A DNA stretch of 64,000 nt from Methanoculleus thermophilus (GTDB lineage Archaea > Halobacteriota > Methanomicrobia > Methanomicrobiales > Methanoculleaceae). Position numbers and translations under genes: made by a program. Shown one piece after another: positions 49,578 to 58,875 of the stretch. The notes below the pieces were generated by a model that was not told the DNA's origin, did no database searches, and saw only the letters and a program-made list of their open reading frames with translations. How positions within the stretch are numbered: the first letter of the stretch is position 1; each line of letters starts with the position of its first letter. Where the stretch lies: assembly GCF_001571405.1 (NCBI RefSeq), contig NZ_BCNX01000006.1:1-64000 (forward strand), given 5' to 3'.

Positions 49578-51460
49578 CGGCGGCGGCAGGCAGCGGCAGG
49601 AGACTCCGCCGCTTTGGCACACACCTCATGCTCGTCATGATCCTGATCACGCTCCCGGTGATCGGGCTGATCTCGTTCCTGGACTACCAGGAGGTCGAGC
49701 AGAGGCTGATTGCCGAGGAGACCCTGCTCCGGGAACAGACGGAGAAGAGCGTCGTTGAGATGATAACCCTTGTGGACGCGGGCCTGAACCTCTTCGATGA
49801 GACGCTCGATCACCGGATGGAGGAGGGGTTCGGCCCGGTCCTTGCGGAGTATGAGCGGGCCAAAAGAGATCCCGGGAAGATGGATCTCTCCCGGGTCAGG
49901 AAGGAACTCGGCGGGGAGATGGATATCTACATCATCAACGCATCAGGCGTCATCGAGGAGACCACCTACCCGCCTGATCTCGGTCTGGATTTCCGGGGGA
50001 TCCCGTACTTCTACGACCGGTTAACGGAGATCCGGCTCGGCGACGCCTTCGTGGCGGACCGGGTCGTCGCGGAGCCGGCAAGCGGAGTGTTGCGCAAATA
50101 CGCCTACATGCCCTCTCCCGACCACCGCTACGTCCTGGAACTCGGGCTCGTCTGCAGTGCGGCTGAGGTTGACCGGTTCGACCCGAAGTACCAGACCCTC
50201 AAGGAGGACCTGATGCGGCTGAACCCGGCGCTCGAAGGGATCCGGATCTATGACGGTTACGGGAGGGTCGTCAACATGACCGAGTCGGAGAGCCCGGCCG
50301 ATCCTGCCGCTATCAACCCCGTAGCCCGGGCGGTCTTTGAGGAGAAGCAGGACCGGACGCTGACCGACGCGGCTGCCGGGCGGTTCACCCGCTACATCCT
50401 CGTCGACCTCTCCGCCCCCGACACCCCTTCGGACACGAGCCGTGTCGTCGAGCTGACCTACAGCACCGCCCCTCTCGATGCCCGGCTCTCCGGCATCCGG
50501 TTCAGCCACATCATCCTCGCGGTCTTTGCGAGTCTTGCCGCCTGCTGTATCGCGGTCCCGGTCTCACGGCAGGTCACCCGCCCGATACGAAAGATCGTCG
50601 AGGACGTCGAGATCATCGCCCGCGGTGACCTCGACCACCGGATCCGGGTATCCCCCGAGACCGAGCTGACCCGCCTCTCGGAGAGCATCGGGACCATGGT
50701 CGACTCCCTCAAAGAGAACATCGAGCGCCTCCGCGCCTCGGAGGCGACGTCACGGCAGTACGGCACCCATCTTGAGGACCTGGTCCGGGAACGGACGGCC
50801 GCGCTGGAGGCGTCCAACCAGACGGCAACGCTCTACCTCGACATCATGGTCCACGACATCAACAACGCAAACACCATCGCCATAGGATACACCCAGGTCC
50901 TGGTCGAGATGCTCGAGGGAGAGCGGCGGGAGACGGCGCGAAGGATGCTCTCCCGGCTCGAGCGGAGTGCCGAGATTATCACCCGCGTCGCGGCCCTCCG
51001 GAGGGCCCGGGAGACCCGGGCGGCACCGGTCCGGGTGGACCTCGACCGGGTGATCCGGGCGGAGGCGGCCGATCACCCTGCGGCCCGGATCCGGTACGAG
51101 GGCCGGCCGGTCACCGTCCTCGCGGACGACCTCCTCTCGGAGGTCTTCGCGAACCTCATCGGGAACGCCGTGAAGTTCGGCGGACCGGATGTCGAGATCA
51201 CCATCCGGGTCGAGGAGCACGGCGAGGAGGTCGTGGTCTCGGTCGAGGATACCGGGCCGGGCATCCCCGACAAGAGCGGGGTTTTCCGCCGGTTCGGGAA
51301 GGGAAAGGGGTCGCTTGCCGGCGCGGGGCTCGGGCTCTACATCTGCCGGATGCTCATTGAGCGCTACGGCGGAAGCATCCGCGTGGATGACCGGGTCGAA
51401 GGCCGGCCGGAGGAGGGGGTTGCCATCCACTTCTCGCTTCCAAAGGCCCCGGAGGAGTAG
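49574..51460 (+). CDS. Membrane sensor histidine kinase 2 of a tandem trio
   Basis: A 628-residue paralogue with the same layout: N-terminal helix, external sensor domain, second helix (about 312-332), HAMP, coiled coil and kinase with His427 in IMVHDINNANT. N-box NLIGNAVKFGG, DTGPGIP and GAGLGLYI are present. ATG 49574 overlaps the stop of kinase 1 (ATGA); the frame is open further upstream, but there it overlaps kinase 1. The sensor segment 49901-50072 is identical in DNA to kinase 1 while both flanks differ. The signal sensed and the output partner are unknown. Confidence 0.9.
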   Translation: MTAAAGSGRRLRRFGTHLMLVMILITLPVIGLISFLDYQEVEQRLIAEETLLREQTEKSVVEMITLVDAGLNLFDETLDHRMEEGFGPVLAEYERAKRDPGKMDLSRVRKELGGEMDIYIINASGVIEETTYPPDLGLDFRGIPYFYDRLTEIRLGDAFVADRVVAEPASGVLRKYAYMPSPDHRYVLELGLVCSAAEVDRFDPKYQTLKEDLMRLNPALEGIRIYDGYGRVVNMTESESPADPAAINPVARAVFEEKQDRTLTDAAAGRFTRYILVDLSAPDTPSDTSRVVELTYSTAPLDARLSGIRFSHIILAVFASLAACCIAVPVSRQVTRPIRKIVEDVEIIARGDLDHRIRVSPETELTRLSESIGTMVDSLKENIERLRASEATSRQYGTHLEDLVRERTAALEASNQTATLYLDIMVHDINNANTIAIGYTQVLVEMLEGERRETARRMLSRLERSAEIITRVAALRRARETRAAPVRVDLDRVIRAEAADHPAARIRYEGRPVTVLADDLLSEVFANLIGNAVKFGGPDVEITIRVEEHGEEVVVSVEDTGPGIPDKSGVFRRFGKGKGSLAGAGLGLYICRMLIERYGGSIRVDDRVEGRPEEGVAIHFSLPKAPEE

Positions 51461-51672
51461 CGGTCGCCCGCTGCCCTTCTCTCTCCTTCTTTCTCCAACC
51501 CTCCCCCGGATCCCGGCTTTGCGAAGGTTTAGGTGGGAGGAGATCCACTAAGAGCCGTTGAGATGCACCTCCCGTTCCCCGGGGTGAAGACGATCCGGGG
51601 CAGGCGGCCCGGCCGAGCGGCAGAGACGGTTCGGCCGGCCGCGCGCCCCGTCCTCCTGGACCACCGTGACCA

Positions 51673-53547
51673 ATGACGAGCGACCGCATGCCTCTTCCGC
51701 AAGAGTGGCCCTTTGCGTATACCCTCATCGTAGCCATCCTCCTCATCGTCATCTCGACCATCGGCCTCCTCTCGGTCTATGACTACCTGCAGGCGGAAGA
51801 GCGGATGACCTCCGACCTCAACACCCTGCAGAGCGTCACCGAGAAGAGCATCCGGGAGTCGATCGTGGATGTAGACACCGGCCTGAAGCTCTTCGACGAT
51901 TCCCTCAACCTGCGGCTCCAGAGAGGGTTTTCGCTCTTTCTTGAGGAGTATGAACGGTCAGGCTGGGATCCGGGCGAGATGGATCTTGCTGCGCTCAAAA
52001 CAGAACTCGGCGGGGATATGGATCTTTACGTCATCAACGAGACCGGTGTGATCGTATACACGACCTACTCTCCCGACCTCGGCCTTGACTTTAAGGAGAT
52101 CCCGGACTTCTACGACGAGATCACCCGGATGCGCCTTGGGGATGCGTTCTCTCCCGACCGGGTGGTGCACGATCCCGAGACCGGGCAGATCCGGAAGTAC
52201 GCCTATATGCCCACCCCGGACCACCGCTACCTGCTCGAGATCGGGCTCATCCCTGATGCGCTCGTGGAGGAGCGCAACCAGCTGCGGTCGCAGGAGAGCA
52301 CGCAGGAGTTCGTCACGTTAAACCCCTACCTCGACTCGATCGCCGTCTACGATATCTTTGCAAACCCCGTCAACGAGTCCGACAAGCCGCCCGACCCGGC
52401 GACCCGGGCGCTCCTCACCGAGACGATCATCCCCGGTCGGACCGATTACGAGGTGCGGGAGGACGGAAAACAGGTCCGGTACCTCTTCATCGACCTCAAA
52501 GACCCGGATTATCCCTCCGACCCGAGCGTCGTCGTCGAACTGACTTACAACACGGCGCTCATCCAGAGCCAGCTCGACCGGATGCTCTACTACCGTGCCG
52601 CTGTTGGACTCCTCGCGATCGTCCTCTCGAGCGCGGTCATCTTCCTTGTAGCCCGCCGCCTCACGCGCCCGATTGAGGAGATCATCGACGACGTCGACGT
52701 GATTGCCCGAGGGGATCTCGACCATACGATCCGGGTCGCGGCAAGCCGCGAGGTGATGCGGCTTGAGCGGAGCATCAACACGATGGTCGCGAGCCTCAAA
52801 GCCGCCATAAGCCGGCTCCGGGAGTCGGAGGAGACGATCCGCGAGTACAGCGAGCACCTGGAAGAGCAGGTCGAGGCGCGCACGGCCGAACTGCAGGAGT
52901 CGACCGGGAGGGCGAACCTCTACCTGGACATCATGACGCACGATATCAAGAACGCCACCAACACCGCGAGCCTGTATGCGGACCTCCTGATGGAGGAACT
53001 TGAGGGGGAGCCGCGGAGTTACACCGAGAAGGTGCAGAAAAGCCTCGGAAAGAGCGTCGAGATCATCCGGAACGTCAACACCATCCGCCAGATCCAGGAA
53101 GAGGCCACTGTCCTTCGGCCGGTCGCGCTCGATCCCGTCATCCGGGCGGAGATCGAGCATTACCCGGACGTGCCGATAGCCTACGCCGGCACCACGGCGA
53201 GTGTCCTTGCCGACGACCTCCTGCCGGAGGTCTTCACGAACCTCATCGGGAACGCGGAGAAGTTCAGCGATCCTGGAGGGCGGATCACCGTCCGGGTCGA
53301 GGAGCACGGGGACGAGGTCGAGGTCTCGGTCGAGGACAACGGTCCGGGGATCCCCGACGAGCAGAAACCGCACCTCTTTGCCCGCTTCAGCGGCGGTGAC
53401 GGCGCAAAGAGCGGCCGGGGCCTCGGGCTCTACATCTGCCGGATGCTCATCGAGCGTTACGGCGGGAGGATCCGGGCGGATGACCGGGTCAGCGGCCGGC
53501 CGGAGGAGGGGGCCGCCATCCGGTTCACCCTCAAAAGGGCTGCCTGA
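51673..53547 (+). CDS. Membrane sensor histidine kinase 3 of a tandem trio
   Basis: A 624-residue paralogue. It keeps the same domain order, with His423 in IMTHDIKNATN, N-box NLIGNAEKFSD, G1 DNGPGIP and G2 GRGLGLYI. The sensor domain is recognisably the same (LGGDMDLYVINETGV, KYAYMPTPDHRY) but diverged at DNA level, unlike kinases 1 and 2. It is separated from kinase 2 by 212 bases, which hold no gene and a C/T-rich stretch, so it may have its own promoter. It ends 2 bases before the convergent YwbE gene. Confidence 0.9.
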   Translation: MTSDRMPLPQEWPFAYTLIVAILLIVISTIGLLSVYDYLQAEERMTSDLNTLQSVTEKSIRESIVDVDTGLKLFDDSLNLRLQRGFSLFLEEYERSGWDPGEMDLAALKTELGGDMDLYVINETGVIVYTTYSPDLGLDFKEIPDFYDEITRMRLGDAFSPDRVVHDPETGQIRKYAYMPTPDHRYLLEIGLIPDALVEERNQLRSQESTQEFVTLNPYLDSIAVYDIFANPVNESDKPPDPATRALLTETIIPGRTDYEVREDGKQVRYLFIDLKDPDYPSDPSVVVELTYNTALIQSQLDRMLYYRAAVGLLAIVLSSAVIFLVARRLTRPIEEIIDDVDVIARGDLDHTIRVAASREVMRLERSINTMVASLKAAISRLRESEETIREYSEHLEEQVEARTAELQESTGRANLYLDIMTHDIKNATNTASLYADLLMEELEGEPRSYTEKVQKSLGKSVEIIRNVNTIRQIQEEATVLRPVALDPVIRAEIEHYPDVPIAYAGTTASVLADDLLPEVFTNLIGNAEKFSDPGGRITVRVEEHGDEVEVSVEDNGPGIPDEQKPHLFARFSGGDGAKSGRGLGLYICRMLIERYGGRIRADDRVSGRPEEGAAIRFTLKRAA

Positions 53548-53549
53548 CG

Positions 53550-53744
53550 TTACTCGACGATCTCCTGCACCCGCCCGACCTGGCCGTCGCGGAGCCGGAC
53601 CTTGATCCCGTGGGGGTGGAAGGACGAGTTTGTCAGGATCTCGGCAACGACGCCCCGGGTGCGCTTGCCGGTCCCCTGGTCGCGCTTGAGCACGATATCC
53701 ACCGTCATCCCGGGATGGATGGCGGCTCTCTGCTGTCCGTTCAT
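53550..53744 (-). CDS. YwbE family protein
   Basis: A 64-residue cytosolic protein. RAAIHPGMTVDIVLKRDQGT, TRGVVAEILTNSSFHPHGIK and VRLRDGQVGRVQEI span the entire YwbE (DUF2196) family, a small beta-barrel of unknown function found in bacteria and archaea. It follows lysS by 16 bases on the same strand and is probably co-transcribed with it. Confidence 0.92.
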   Translation of the reverse strand: MNGQQRAAIHPGMTVDIVLKRDQGTGKRTRGVVAEILTNSSFHPHGIKVRLRDGQVGRVQEIVE

Positions 53745-53760
53745 GGCAAAAAAGTGGGGG

Positions 53761-55287
53761 TCATTCCTCGCCGCTCTTCTCTTCCGGCTCCGACCCGTTC
53801 GGGCCCGGGACGGCGGTCTTCATCTGCGGGAAGAGGAGGACCTCCTTGATCGAGTCCTTGCCGGTGATAAGCATCACCAGCCGGTCGATCCCGATACCGA
53901 CACCGCCTGTCGGGGGCATCCCGTAGCCGAGCGCGTTGATGAAGTCGTAGTCGATCATCTGCGCCTCAAGATCGCCCCTCCGGCGTTTTGCGTCCTGCAG
54001 TTCGAGCCGGCCCTTCTGGTCGAGGGGATCGTTTAACTCCGAGAAGCCGTTTGCCATCTCCATCCCGGCGATGAAGAGTTCGAACCGCTCCGTAAAGCCC
54101 TCCTTTGAGCGGTGCTTCTTTGCAAGAGGCGAGTTCTCGATGGGGAAGTCGTAGACGAACGTAGGCTGGATGAGTTCCTTCTCGCAGAAGTGCTCGAAGA
54201 AGAGGACCAGATACTCGCCCCGGGTCGTGGCGCTCTCGCAGCCCTCGACGCAGTGCTCAAGGCCGAACGCACGCAGTTCCTCAAGGCTCATGGTCATGAC
54301 GTCGATCCCGGCGTACTCCCGGACGGCCTCCTCCATCGTGAGGCGGCGCCAAGGACGGGTGAAGTCTAGGTCGTATCCTGCAAACGAGCATGTGGTCTTG
54401 CCGTGGACCTCCGTCACAAGGTACGTGATGAGTTCCTCTGTCAGGTTCATCATGTCGTTGTAGTCCCGGTAGGCCTCGTAGATCTCCACCATCGAGAACT
54501 CGGGGTTGTGGTTGGTATCGATGTCCTCGTTCCTGAAGTTCTTTGCGATCTCAAAGACCTTCTCGAACCCGCCGACGACCAGGCGCTTGAGGTAGAGTTC
54601 CGGCGCGATCCGGAGGTAGAGTTTCTGGTTGAGGGCGTGGTGGTGGGTGGTGAACGGCCGGGCGTTTGCGCCGCCGTAGATCGGCTGCAGGGTCGGGGTC
54701 TCGAACTCCAGGTAGTCCCGTGTAAAGAGGTACTGCCGGAGGAGCGATATGATCCTGCTCCGGGTCCGGAAGGTCTCGCGGCTCTCGTCGTTCATGATCA
54801 GGTCGAGGTAGCGCTGCCGGTAGCGGGTCTCGACGTTCTTGAGCCCGTGGAACTTCTCGGGAAGCGGGCAGATCGACTTCGTGAGGAACTCGAACCGGTC
54901 GACCCAGATCGTGATCTCACCCATCTTCGTCCGGAAGACGTGGCCGACAACGCCGATGATATCCCCGGCATCGACGTACTGGCGGAAGAGGTTGAACTGC
55001 TCCTCGCCGAGATCGTTCTTGCGCAGGTAGAGCTGTATCCTGCCTTCGGAGTCCCCGAGATCCGCGAAGATCGTCTTTCCGTGCTCGCGGACGACGTAGA
55101 TGCGCCCGGCGGTCTTGACCTCTTCTTCGCTCTTTTCGTGTCCGATCTCTCTAAACCGCTCCTTGATCTCCGAGATGGTCTCTTTCCGCTCAAACGTATA
55201 GGGATATACCGTCACGCCGCGCTCGCGCAGTTCCTGCAGTTTATTGATCTTTGTCGTATCAAAACAGAGTTGATCTATATCGCTCAT
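53761..55287 (-). CDS. lysS: Lysyl-tRNA synthetase, class II
   Basis: A 508-residue class II aminoacyl-tRNA synthetase charging tRNA(Lys). An N-terminal OB anticodon-binding domain (IYVVREHGKTIFADL) precedes the catalytic core with motif 2 (FRNEDIDTNHNPEFSMVE) and motif 3 (GGVGIGIDRLVMLIT). Many methanogens use class I LysRS instead, so this is the bacterial-type form. The frame is open to 55365, but MSDIDQLCF at 55287 fits; 55308 is an alternative. A minus-strand ccatatatagg at about 55375-55385 is the likely TATA box, implying a leader of about 65 bases. Confidence 0.95.
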   Translation of the reverse strand: MSDIDQLCFDTTKINKLQELRERGVTVYPYTFERKETISEIKERFREIGHEKSEEEVKTAGRIYVVREHGKTIFADLGDSEGRIQLYLRKNDLGEEQFNLFRQYVDAGDIIGVVGHVFRTKMGEITIWVDRFEFLTKSICPLPEKFHGLKNVETRYRQRYLDLIMNDESRETFRTRSRIISLLRQYLFTRDYLEFETPTLQPIYGGANARPFTTHHHALNQKLYLRIAPELYLKRLVVGGFEKVFEIAKNFRNEDIDTNHNPEFSMVEIYEAYRDYNDMMNLTEELITYLVTEVHGKTTCSFAGYDLDFTRPWRRLTMEEAVREYAGIDVMTMSLEELRAFGLEHCVEGCESATTRGEYLVLFFEHFCEKELIQPTFVYDFPIENSPLAKKHRSKEGFTERFELFIAGMEMANGFSELNDPLDQKGRLELQDAKRRRGDLEAQMIDYDFINALGYGMPPTGGVGIGIDRLVMLITGKDSIKEVLLFPQMKTAVPGPNGSEPEEKSGEE

Positions 55288-55539
55288 GGTGTAAACCGCT
55301 CCATTCATCCTGCGGCCGTATACCCGGTTCGCCGCTCTACCGGGGCGATCGGGCCGCATGCTCACAGATAAATCCTATATATGGTTTCCCTCCGGTGGTC
55401 TTAATCTTTGAGGGAGGTCCAGTCCGAACCATCAGATCCTCAGGATACCGTGGGGGCGCCCGGCCGCTCCAAAAACTCCCGCCGGCGGCAAAACGCAATG
55501 CATAAGAAGGTTATACGAGTTATCGTCAATACTGAGGGC

Positions 55540-56157
55540 ATGGTGCAGGTGACGGAGAGAGAGGTGGCGATAGAAAGACTTGCCACCGTCATCAACGAAT
55601 GCCGAAAATGCCCGCTCTGGGAGAATACACATCATGCGGTTCCGGGGGACGGATCGTCCCGGGCCGACCTCATGCTCATCGGCGAAGCGCCGGGCAAGCA
55701 GGAAGACCTCACCGGGAAGCCTTTCGTCGGCCGGGCGGGGAAACTCCTCGAAGGTCTCCTTTCGGGGATCGGTCTATCCCGCACGGATGTCTTCATTGCA
55801 AACATCGTGAAGCACCGGCCGCCCGGGAACCGTGATCCCCGGGACGAGGAGATCCGGGCCTGCACCCCCTACCTTGAGGAGCAGATCCGGATCATCGCGC
55901 CGAAGGTGATCGTGATGCTGGGCCGGCATTCGAGCAGGTACATCCTCTCCCTCCTCTCGGTAGAGTTCGACCGGATCACGGATATCCGGGGAAAGGTCTA
56001 TGAGGGTACCCTCTTCGGCCATCCGGTCCGCCTCATCCCCACCCTCCACCCTGCCGCCGCGCTCTACAACCCGGGATACCGGGAGGCCCTGGAAGAGGAT
56101 TTCCAGGCCGTGGGCCGCGAACTTGCGCGGGTTTTGGGATCTGCAAGAGAGGAATGA
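55540..56157 (+). CDS. Family 4 uracil-DNA glycosylase, with one Fe-S cysteine replaced
   Basis: A 205-residue repair enzyme that removes uracil from DNA. GEAPGKQEDLTGKPFVGRAG is the family 4 active-site loop and LHPAA is motif 2. Family members bind a 4Fe-4S cluster with four Cys. Here Cys21, Cys24 and Cys108 are present, but the fourth, normally in VIVCLG, reads VIVMLG, and the protein has no other Cys. ATG 55540 is near a TATA-like ggttatacg at 55509-55517; ATG 55498 is an alternative. The Nudix gene follows after 7 bases. Confidence 0.88.
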   Translation: MVQVTEREVAIERLATVINECRKCPLWENTHHAVPGDGSSRADLMLIGEAPGKQEDLTGKPFVGRAGKLLEGLLSGIGLSRTDVFIANIVKHRPPGNRDPRDEEIRACTPYLEEQIRIIAPKVIVMLGRHSSRYILSLLSVEFDRITDIRGKVYEGTLFGHPVRLIPTLHPAAALYNPGYREALEEDFQAVGRELARVLGSAREE

Positions 56158-56164
56158 AGAAAGA

Positions 56165-56596
56165 ATGGCAAAAGAACGATCATACGGGGCGGTTGTCTTC
56201 CGGCGGGATACGGATATTCAGTATCTCCTCCTGCAGTACGGGGCGGGGCACTGGGACCTGGTGAAGGGGCACGGCGAGCGCGGCGAGACCGAAGAGGAGA
56301 CTGTGCTCCGGGAGTTAAAGGAAGAGACCGGGATCACGAGGGCCAGGTTCATCCCCGGGTTCCGTGAAGAGATCCACTACTTCTTCCAGCGCCGGGGGCA
56401 AACAGTCTATAAAGAGGTCGTCTACTACCTCATCGAGACTCCTGAGGAGGAGGTGAGGCTCTCGGACGAGCATATCGCCTATCAGTGGCTCCCATACGGT
56501 GAGGCGCTGCGGGTGATCACCTTCGGGAACTCGAAACGGGTTGTCGGTGAGGCGCACGAATTTTTGACGGTGCATAAGAGCGAGAGAGAGCGGTGA
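56165..56596 (+). CDS. Nudix hydrolase (diadenosine tetraphosphatase-like)
   Basis: A 143-residue cytosolic hydrolase. The Nudix box is complete: GHGERGETEEETVLRELKEE plus TGI. The small size and AKERSYGAVVFRRD start resemble Ap4A hydrolases, which cleave dinucleoside polyphosphates; other substrates such as oxidised nucleotides are possible. A Shine-Dalgarno GAGGAATG precedes ATG 56165. It follows the uracil-DNA glycosylase by 7 bases, consistent with a nucleotide-damage operon. Confidence 0.88.
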   Translation: MAKERSYGAVVFRRDTDIQYLLLQYGAGHWDLVKGHGERGETEEETVLRELKEETGITRARFIPGFREEIHYFFQRRGQTVYKEVVYYLIETPEEEVRLSDEHIAYQWLPYGEALRVITFGNSKRVVGEAHEFLTVHKSERER

Positions 56597-56601
56597 GTCG
56601 G

Positions 56602-56934
56602 TCACATCTTCCGGTCTTCCGGGAGATCCTGGACCTCTTTTCCAAGGAAGTAACTCACGACGGTCCTGATGGTGACAAGCCCTCCGAGCATGATCAGGTC
56701 CTGGAAGGTCGGCTCGAGGATCGTCTTTAGGACATCGGCGGCGACGAAGAACTCAAGGCCGATCAGGATGCGGGTGGTGAACGTCCACCGGATATCGCGG
56801 TAACTCTTCTTGCGAAGGCGCGTCTCCCGCGCCAGGAGTTCGATGATCGCGATCACCGCCCCGTAGACGATGAAGAGCGCACCGAATCCCCCGAGGATCG
56901 TCTCGGCGATCTCGATGAACTGCTCAAGCACCAT
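56602..56934 (-). CDS. DUF1622 family membrane protein
   Basis: A 110-residue protein with three hydrophobic helices (about 12-35, 55-72, 80-97). GFGALFIVYGAVIAIIELL, RILIGLEFFVAADVLKTI and GLVTIRTVVSYFLGKE are the DUF1622 signature; function is unknown. It is convergent with the Nudix gene and lies 29 bases downstream of the ABC ATPase gene on the same strand, so it might be the last gene of that operon. Confidence 0.88.
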   Translation of the reverse strand: MVLEQFIEIAETILGGFGALFIVYGAVIAIIELLARETRLRKKSYRDIRWTFTTRILIGLEFFVAADVLKTILEPTFQDLIMLGGLVTIRTVVSYFLGKEVQDLPEDRKM

Positions 56935-56963
56935 ACCCGGTGCGCATATGGGCGATGGTGGAC

Positions 56964-57740
56964 TTATACGTTATCGGGGTTCTCTGGCGCCAGGGGGACG
57001 ACAATACGATACCCGTTGTAGCGCTCGACCGCAACCGAGACGCCGTAGACCGCCTTGATGCTCTCCGGGGTCACGACCTCGGGCCCGCCGGCGGCGTGGA
57101 TAATCCCGTCTTTTAAGAGGATGAACCGGTCGGCGTAGCGGAGCGCCATGTTTAAGTCGTGCATCGTCATCACCGCGGCGACATTGTGGTCCGCCGCGAC
57201 GCGCCGGACGATCCCGAGGATCTCGAGCTGGTTTCGAAGATCCAGGCTGCTTGTGGGTTCGTCGAGGAGAAGGACCCGCGGCTCCTGCACGAGGGCCCGT
57301 GCAATGCTCACCTTCTGGAGTTCCCCGCCGCTCATCTCGTCGATGTAGCGAAGCGAAAGGTCCTCAAGACGGAGCCTCCGGATCGCCGCCTCGACGATCC
57401 GGATGTCTCTCTCCGTTACGCTCCACCCGATATGCGGCCGGCGACCGAGGAGGACGGCGTCAAAGACGGTCATCCGGCCCGCCTCGCACCGTTGCGGAAC
57501 GTAGCCGACCTTCCGTGCAATCTCCATCCGATCCGCCGTGAGGAGATCCGCCCCCTCGACGAGGACGGATCCGGCCTTCGGCTTTAAGATGGCGTTCATG
57601 CACTTCAAGAGGGTCGTCTTTCCAACACCGTTCGGGCCAAGGATCGCGAGGACCTGGTGGGATTGCAGGCTGAACGTGACATCGCGGATGACCGGAATGC
57701 TCCGGTAGGTGAACGCCACCCCGTCGACGTCGAGGATCAT
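56964..57740 (-). CDS. ABC transporter ATP-binding protein (FecE/BtuD type)
   Basis: A 258-residue ATPase that powers uptake of an iron complex or cobamide. Walker A is GPNGVGKTT, the signature MSGGELQK, and Walker B VLLLDEPTSSLD, with the switch His in TMHD. Length and sequence fit the siderophore/B12 importer group. The start overlaps the permease stop by 4 bases. Confidence 0.93.
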   Translation of the reverse strand: MILDVDGVAFTYRSIPVIRDVTFSLQSHQVLAILGPNGVGKTTLLKCMNAILKPKAGSVLVEGADLLTADRMEIARKVGYVPQRCEAGRMTVFDAVLLGRRPHIGWSVTERDIRIVEAAIRRLRLEDLSLRYIDEMSGGELQKVSIARALVQEPRVLLLDEPTSSLDLRNQLEILGIVRRVAADHNVAAVMTMHDLNMALRYADRFILLKDGIIHAAGGPEVVTPESIKAVYGVSVAVERYNGYRIVVPLAPENPDNV

Positions 57741-58849
57741 CGCTGATACCCCCGAAGCAGCAGGTAGATGAAGACCGGTGCGCCCAGGAACGCCGTCAGC
57801 ACGGCAACCGGGAGGACGTAGGGCGCCACGATGATACGTGCGACGGTATCGGAGGCGAGGAGGAGGATCCCGCCCATCACGCAGGAGCCGGGGATGAGGT
57901 AGCGCTGGTCGTCGCCGATGAGCCTCCTTACCATGTGGGGGCAGACGAGCCCGACAAACCCGATCACTCCGAGGAACGAGACGATGACGGCGGTGACAAG
58001 CGCCGCAACGACCATGCCTGCGTCCCGGACCCGTTCGACGCTGACACCGAGACCTTTCGCGGTCTCGTCGCCGGCATCGATCGCGTTGTAGTTCCAGCGG
58101 TTCGCGATGAAGTAGAGCGAGGCCGCGAGCACTACGACGGTCATGATCCCGAGCTCCTCCCAGCTCGCCCGCCCGACATCGCCAAACGTCCAGAAGACGA
58201 CGGCGGCAAGCTGGGTGTCGCTTGCGAAGTACTGCAGAAACATCGTCCCGGCGGTAAAGAGCGAGGAGAGGGCGACCCCGGCAAGCACCATCACCTCCGG
58301 GGAGGCTCCGCGCAGACGGGAGATGGAGAGGATGATCATCGTGGCAAGGAGACAGAAGAAGAACGCCACGACCGTCGTGAGGTAGGGGTTGTGTATGGTG
58401 ACGGCGTCGGCGACCGTGGAGTGCATCTCTCCCGCGCCGAGGAGGATGACCGAGACGGCAGCCCCGAACGCGCCGGCGTTCGAGATGCCGAGCGTGAACG
58501 GCGAGCCGATCGGGTTACGGAGGATCGACTGCATGGCAACCCCGGCTACCGAGAGCCCGACACCGGCGACGATTGCGGCGAGCGCCTGGGGGAGCCGGAT
58601 GTTCCAGACGATCCGGTCGGTGCTTGTGATCTCAAAGGTGCTCTCCGGGTGGAGGAGGGCGGCGATCCGGTCGGCGATGCCGTTCACGATCGAGGAAAAG
58701 ACCTCGGAGGGCGGGATGCCGACCGCACCGACCGATATGGAGACGACCAGGAGGATACCGAGGAGGACGGCCCCCCCGAGTATCCAGAGGCTCTTTCGCC
58801 GCACATACCCGAGATAGTCCTCGGGGATAACCCCGTCTGCAAAGTGCAT
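57737..58849 (-). CDS. FecCD-family ABC transporter permease
   Basis: A 370-residue permease with about ten membrane helices. LPQALAAIVAGVGLSVAGVAMQ, NPIGSPFTLGISNAGAFGA and FVGLVCPHMVRRLIG (the loop that contacts the ATPase) are FecCD/BtuC signatures. A single permease gene implies a homodimer. It lies 26 bases after the binding-protein gene and overlaps the ATPase gene. Confidence 0.93.
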   Translation of the reverse strand: MHFADGVIPEDYLGYVRRKSLWILGGAVLLGILLVVSISVGAVGIPPSEVFSSIVNGIADRIAALLHPESTFEITSTDRIVWNIRLPQALAAIVAGVGLSVAGVAMQSILRNPIGSPFTLGISNAGAFGAAVSVILLGAGEMHSTVADAVTIHNPYLTTVVAFFFCLLATMIILSISRLRGASPEVMVLAGVALSSLFTAGTMFLQYFASDTQLAAVVFWTFGDVGRASWEELGIMTVVVLAASLYFIANRWNYNAIDAGDETAKGLGVSVERVRDAGMVVAALVTAVIVSFLGVIGFVGLVCPHMVRRLIGDDQRYLIPGSCVMGGILLLASDTVARIIVAPYVLPVAVLTAFLGAPVFIYLLLRGYQR

Positions 58850-58875
58850 CTCGCTCGATCCTCCAGTTCTGGGGC

